In this document: in pieces, positions 7,099 to 8,235 of the stretch
Layout of the letters: the number at the start of each line of letters is the position of its first letter
How positions within the stretch are numbered: the stretch's first letter is position 1
Assembly (NCBI GenBank): GCA_030043815.1
Contig: JASHWX010000126.1
Span: forward strand, 1 to 8,235
Direction: 5' to 3'
DNA: 8,235 nt
Source of the DNA: Candidatus Rhabdochlamydia sp.
GTDB taxonomy: Bacteria; Chlamydiota; Chlamydiia; Chlamydiales; Rhabdochlamydiaceae
Notes under the pieces: generated by a model
What the model was told of the DNA's origin: nothing
What the model saw: the letters and a program-made list of their open reading frames with translations, nothing else
Database searches by the model: none
Program-made: the position numbers and the translations under genes

Positions 7099-7120
7099 AA
7101 AACTAGTGTCTAGACACTAG
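7099..7120 (-). terminator. perfect 18-bp palindrome with short T-run after sdaA
   Basis: CTAGTGTCTAGACACTAG (7103-7120) is a perfect inverted repeat that begins on the last base of the sdaA TGC codon's neighbour, the TAG stop, so the stop is part of the stem. Read from sdaA, it could fold into a 7-bp stem (CUAGUGU/ACACUAG) with a CUAG loop, followed by UUUU. This is the layout of a weak intrinsic terminator or of partial read-through into pfp. The low-GC stem and only four U's make termination uncertain. A dimeric regulator's operator upstream of pfp is the alternative. Confidence 0.5.
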
Positions 7121-8235
7121 CATTCAGGCAAATTGACGGGGACGAAGAGTGCGAGGCCCCCTTCGGCTGTCTCTTTGTATTTAGACTGCATGTCCTCGCC
7201 TGTCTGCCGCATGGCGGCGATGACCTGGTCTAAAGAAACGCGGTGAGTGCCGTCGCCGTGGAGTGCTAGGCGGGTGGCGTTGATCGCTTTGATGGCACCC
7301 ATGGTGTTGCGCTCGATGCAGGGGATTTGGACAAGGCCTCCGATCGGGTCGCATGTCAGGCCGAGATTGTGCTCCATGCCGATTTCGGCAGCGTTTTCGA
7401 TTTGTGCATTGGTTCCTCCAAGGGCAGCGGTCAAGCCGCCGGCAGCCATCGATGTCGCGACGCCGACTTCGCCTTGACAGCCCATTTCGGCGGCCGAAAG
7501 AGAAGCGCCTTCTTTGTATAAAATGCCGATTGCGGCTGCGGTTAAAAAGAATGTAACGACTCCATCTTCGCTGAAATCGGAGGTGAATTTTTGATAATAG
7601 TGCAGCACGGCGGGTATGATCCCTGCGGCGCCGTTTGTCGGGGCGGTGACCACTCTGCCACCGGCGGCATTTTCTTCGTTCACGGCAAGCGCAAACAAGC
7701 TGACCCAATCAAAAATCTCGGATGGATTTTTAAGAGTCGTCGACAAATTGCGATACATCTCTGCAGCGCGCCGCTTCACATTCAATCCCCCCGGCAAAAT
7801 CCCTTCTTGTTTGATGCCTCGGGCCACGCAGTCTTGCATCACTTGCCAGATTTTTAAAATCCCTGATCGAATTTCACTTTCTGAGCGCCATGTCTTTTCA
7901 TTTTCCATGACGATTTGAGCGATGCTTAAATCCGCATCGCGGCAATGTTGGAGCAGTTCTTCGCAGGTTTGGAAAGGGTAAGGAACAGAATCATCCAAAG
8001 AGGTCGTGAAAGAGGGCTCAAGGGCTTGATCCTGGGTGACGACGAAGCCGCCGCCGACTGAATAGTAAATGTCGGACAAAAGGAGGGCACCCTTCGAATC
8101 AAAAGCTTTAAATCGCATCGCATTGGAATGGTAGGTAAACCGTTTGCCTTTGTGGAAAAGGAGTTGTTCAGAAATAGAGAAAGGAATGCGGTGGCGTCCT
8201 AAAAGATTGAGCGTCCGGCTAGACTCGATGGAAGC
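7117..8235 (-). CDS. sdaA: L-serine dehydratase, single-chain iron-sulfur type (5' end beyond the window)
   Basis: This enzyme deaminates L-serine to pyruvate and ammonia using a [4Fe-4S] cluster. The frame stays open to the window edge: residues such as LNLLGRHRIPF and LLFHKG precede the internal Met at 8118 and match the beta domain of SdaA, so that Met is not the start. The visible part is 372 residues; about 80 N-terminal residues are missing compared with the ~455-residue family. YYSVGGGFVV ends the N-terminal domain. The catalytic domain has APTNGAAGIIPA, EMGCQGEVG (Cys253 of the visible part) and LTCDPIGGLVQIPCIERN (Cys295 and Cys306), the three cluster ligands. The protein ends in Glu-Cys; a C-terminal Cys is the known 'tail-in-mouth' ligand that occupies the catalytic iron until serine binds, so the activity-regulating tail is intact. 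It is the most GC-rich gene here and is first in the visible minus-strand block. Confidence 0.95.
   Translation of the reverse strand, partial: ASIESSRTLNLLGRHRIPFSISEQLLFHKGKRFTYHSNAMRFKAFDSKGALLLSDIYYSVGGGFVVTQDQALEPSFTTSLDDSVPYPFQTCEELLQHCRDADLSIAQIVMENEKTWRSESEIRSGILKIWQVMQDCVARGIKQEGILPGGLNVKRRAAEMYRNLSTTLKNPSEIFDWVSLFALAVNEENAAGGRVVTAPTNGAAGIIPAVLHYYQKFTSDFSEDGVVTFFLTAAAIGILYKEGASLSAAEMGCQGEVGVATSMAAGGLTAALGGTNAQIENAAEIGMEHNLGLTCDPIGGLVQIPCIERNTMGAIKAINATRLALHGDGTHRVSLDQVIAAMRQTGEDMQSKYKETAEGGLALFVPVNLPEC

Noticed and set aside
7181..7708. 175-residue minus-strand open frame rich in Arg
   Set aside because: It is an out-of-frame reading of the GC-rich sdaA catalytic region; the extreme Arg content is typical of such shadows.
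8113..8118. Met at 8118 as the sdaA start
   Set aside because: The same frame continues upstream to the window edge with residues that match the SdaA N-terminal domain, so this is an internal methionine of a gene cut by the boundary.
1..8235. tRNA, rRNA, CRISPR array or insertion sequence
   Set aside because: The window is almost fully covered by coding sequence; no spaced direct repeats, transposase motifs or tRNA-like cloverleaf were seen in the short gaps.

Overview
The window looks like a piece of chromosome from an environmental (amoeba-type) member of the Chlamydiota. This rests on three things: a long, three-domain IspG of about 590 residues, the form found in chlamydiae, Bacteroidetes and plants; a long pyrophosphate-type 6-phosphofructokinase; and eukaryote-like proteins encoded among housekeeping genes. 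The genus cannot be fixed from the sequence. The moderate GC of the housekeeping genes is higher than I would expect for Parachlamydia or Protochlamydia.

Layout, left to right. Positions 1-98 are AT-rich and hold no gene. ispG (99-1871, minus) makes the penultimate MEP-pathway isoprenoid intermediate. A 111-bp divergent spacer with two overlapping candidate promoters separates it from a plus-strand gene (1983-2828) for a Nudix hydrolase with a predicted signal peptide. That gene meets the next cluster tail to tail, with stop codons overlapping by 4 bp.

The rest is a minus-strand block, transcribed right to left: sdaA (L-serine dehydratase, 5' end cut by the window edge), a perfect 18-bp palindrome that may be a weak terminator, pfp (pyrophosphate-dependent phosphofructokinase), then two tandem paralogues (4076-5467 and 2825-4060). 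The first paralogue overlaps the end of pfp by 11 bp, and the second follows it after 15 bp.

The main discovery is this paralogous pair. Neither would be recognised from its N-terminal half, but the C-terminal ~300 residues of each carry the landmarks of a eukaryotic RasGAP domain in the right order and spacing. These are a TLFR arginine-finger motif, an R-x-x-C-P-x-I-L motif matching the FLR/CPAIL helix of p120GAP, and a final K-x-[IV]-[QK] ... F ... LNP ... [IF]xxxID block matching the end of the RasGAP fold. Both arginines that define RasGAP catalysis appear to be kept in both copies. The N-termini are low-complexity and Ser/Pro-rich. I infer a duplicated pair of host-directed effectors acting on host Ras-like GTPases, carried in a transcription unit with central-carbon enzymes and visibly more AT-rich than those enzymes.

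The enzymes fit an energy-economical intracellular metabolism: PPi-driven glycolysis (pfp), serine to pyruvate (sdaA), and isoprenoids made partly from pyruvate (ispG). Whether the RasGAP-like genes are co-expressed with the metabolic genes or use an internal promoter cannot be decided from the sequence.
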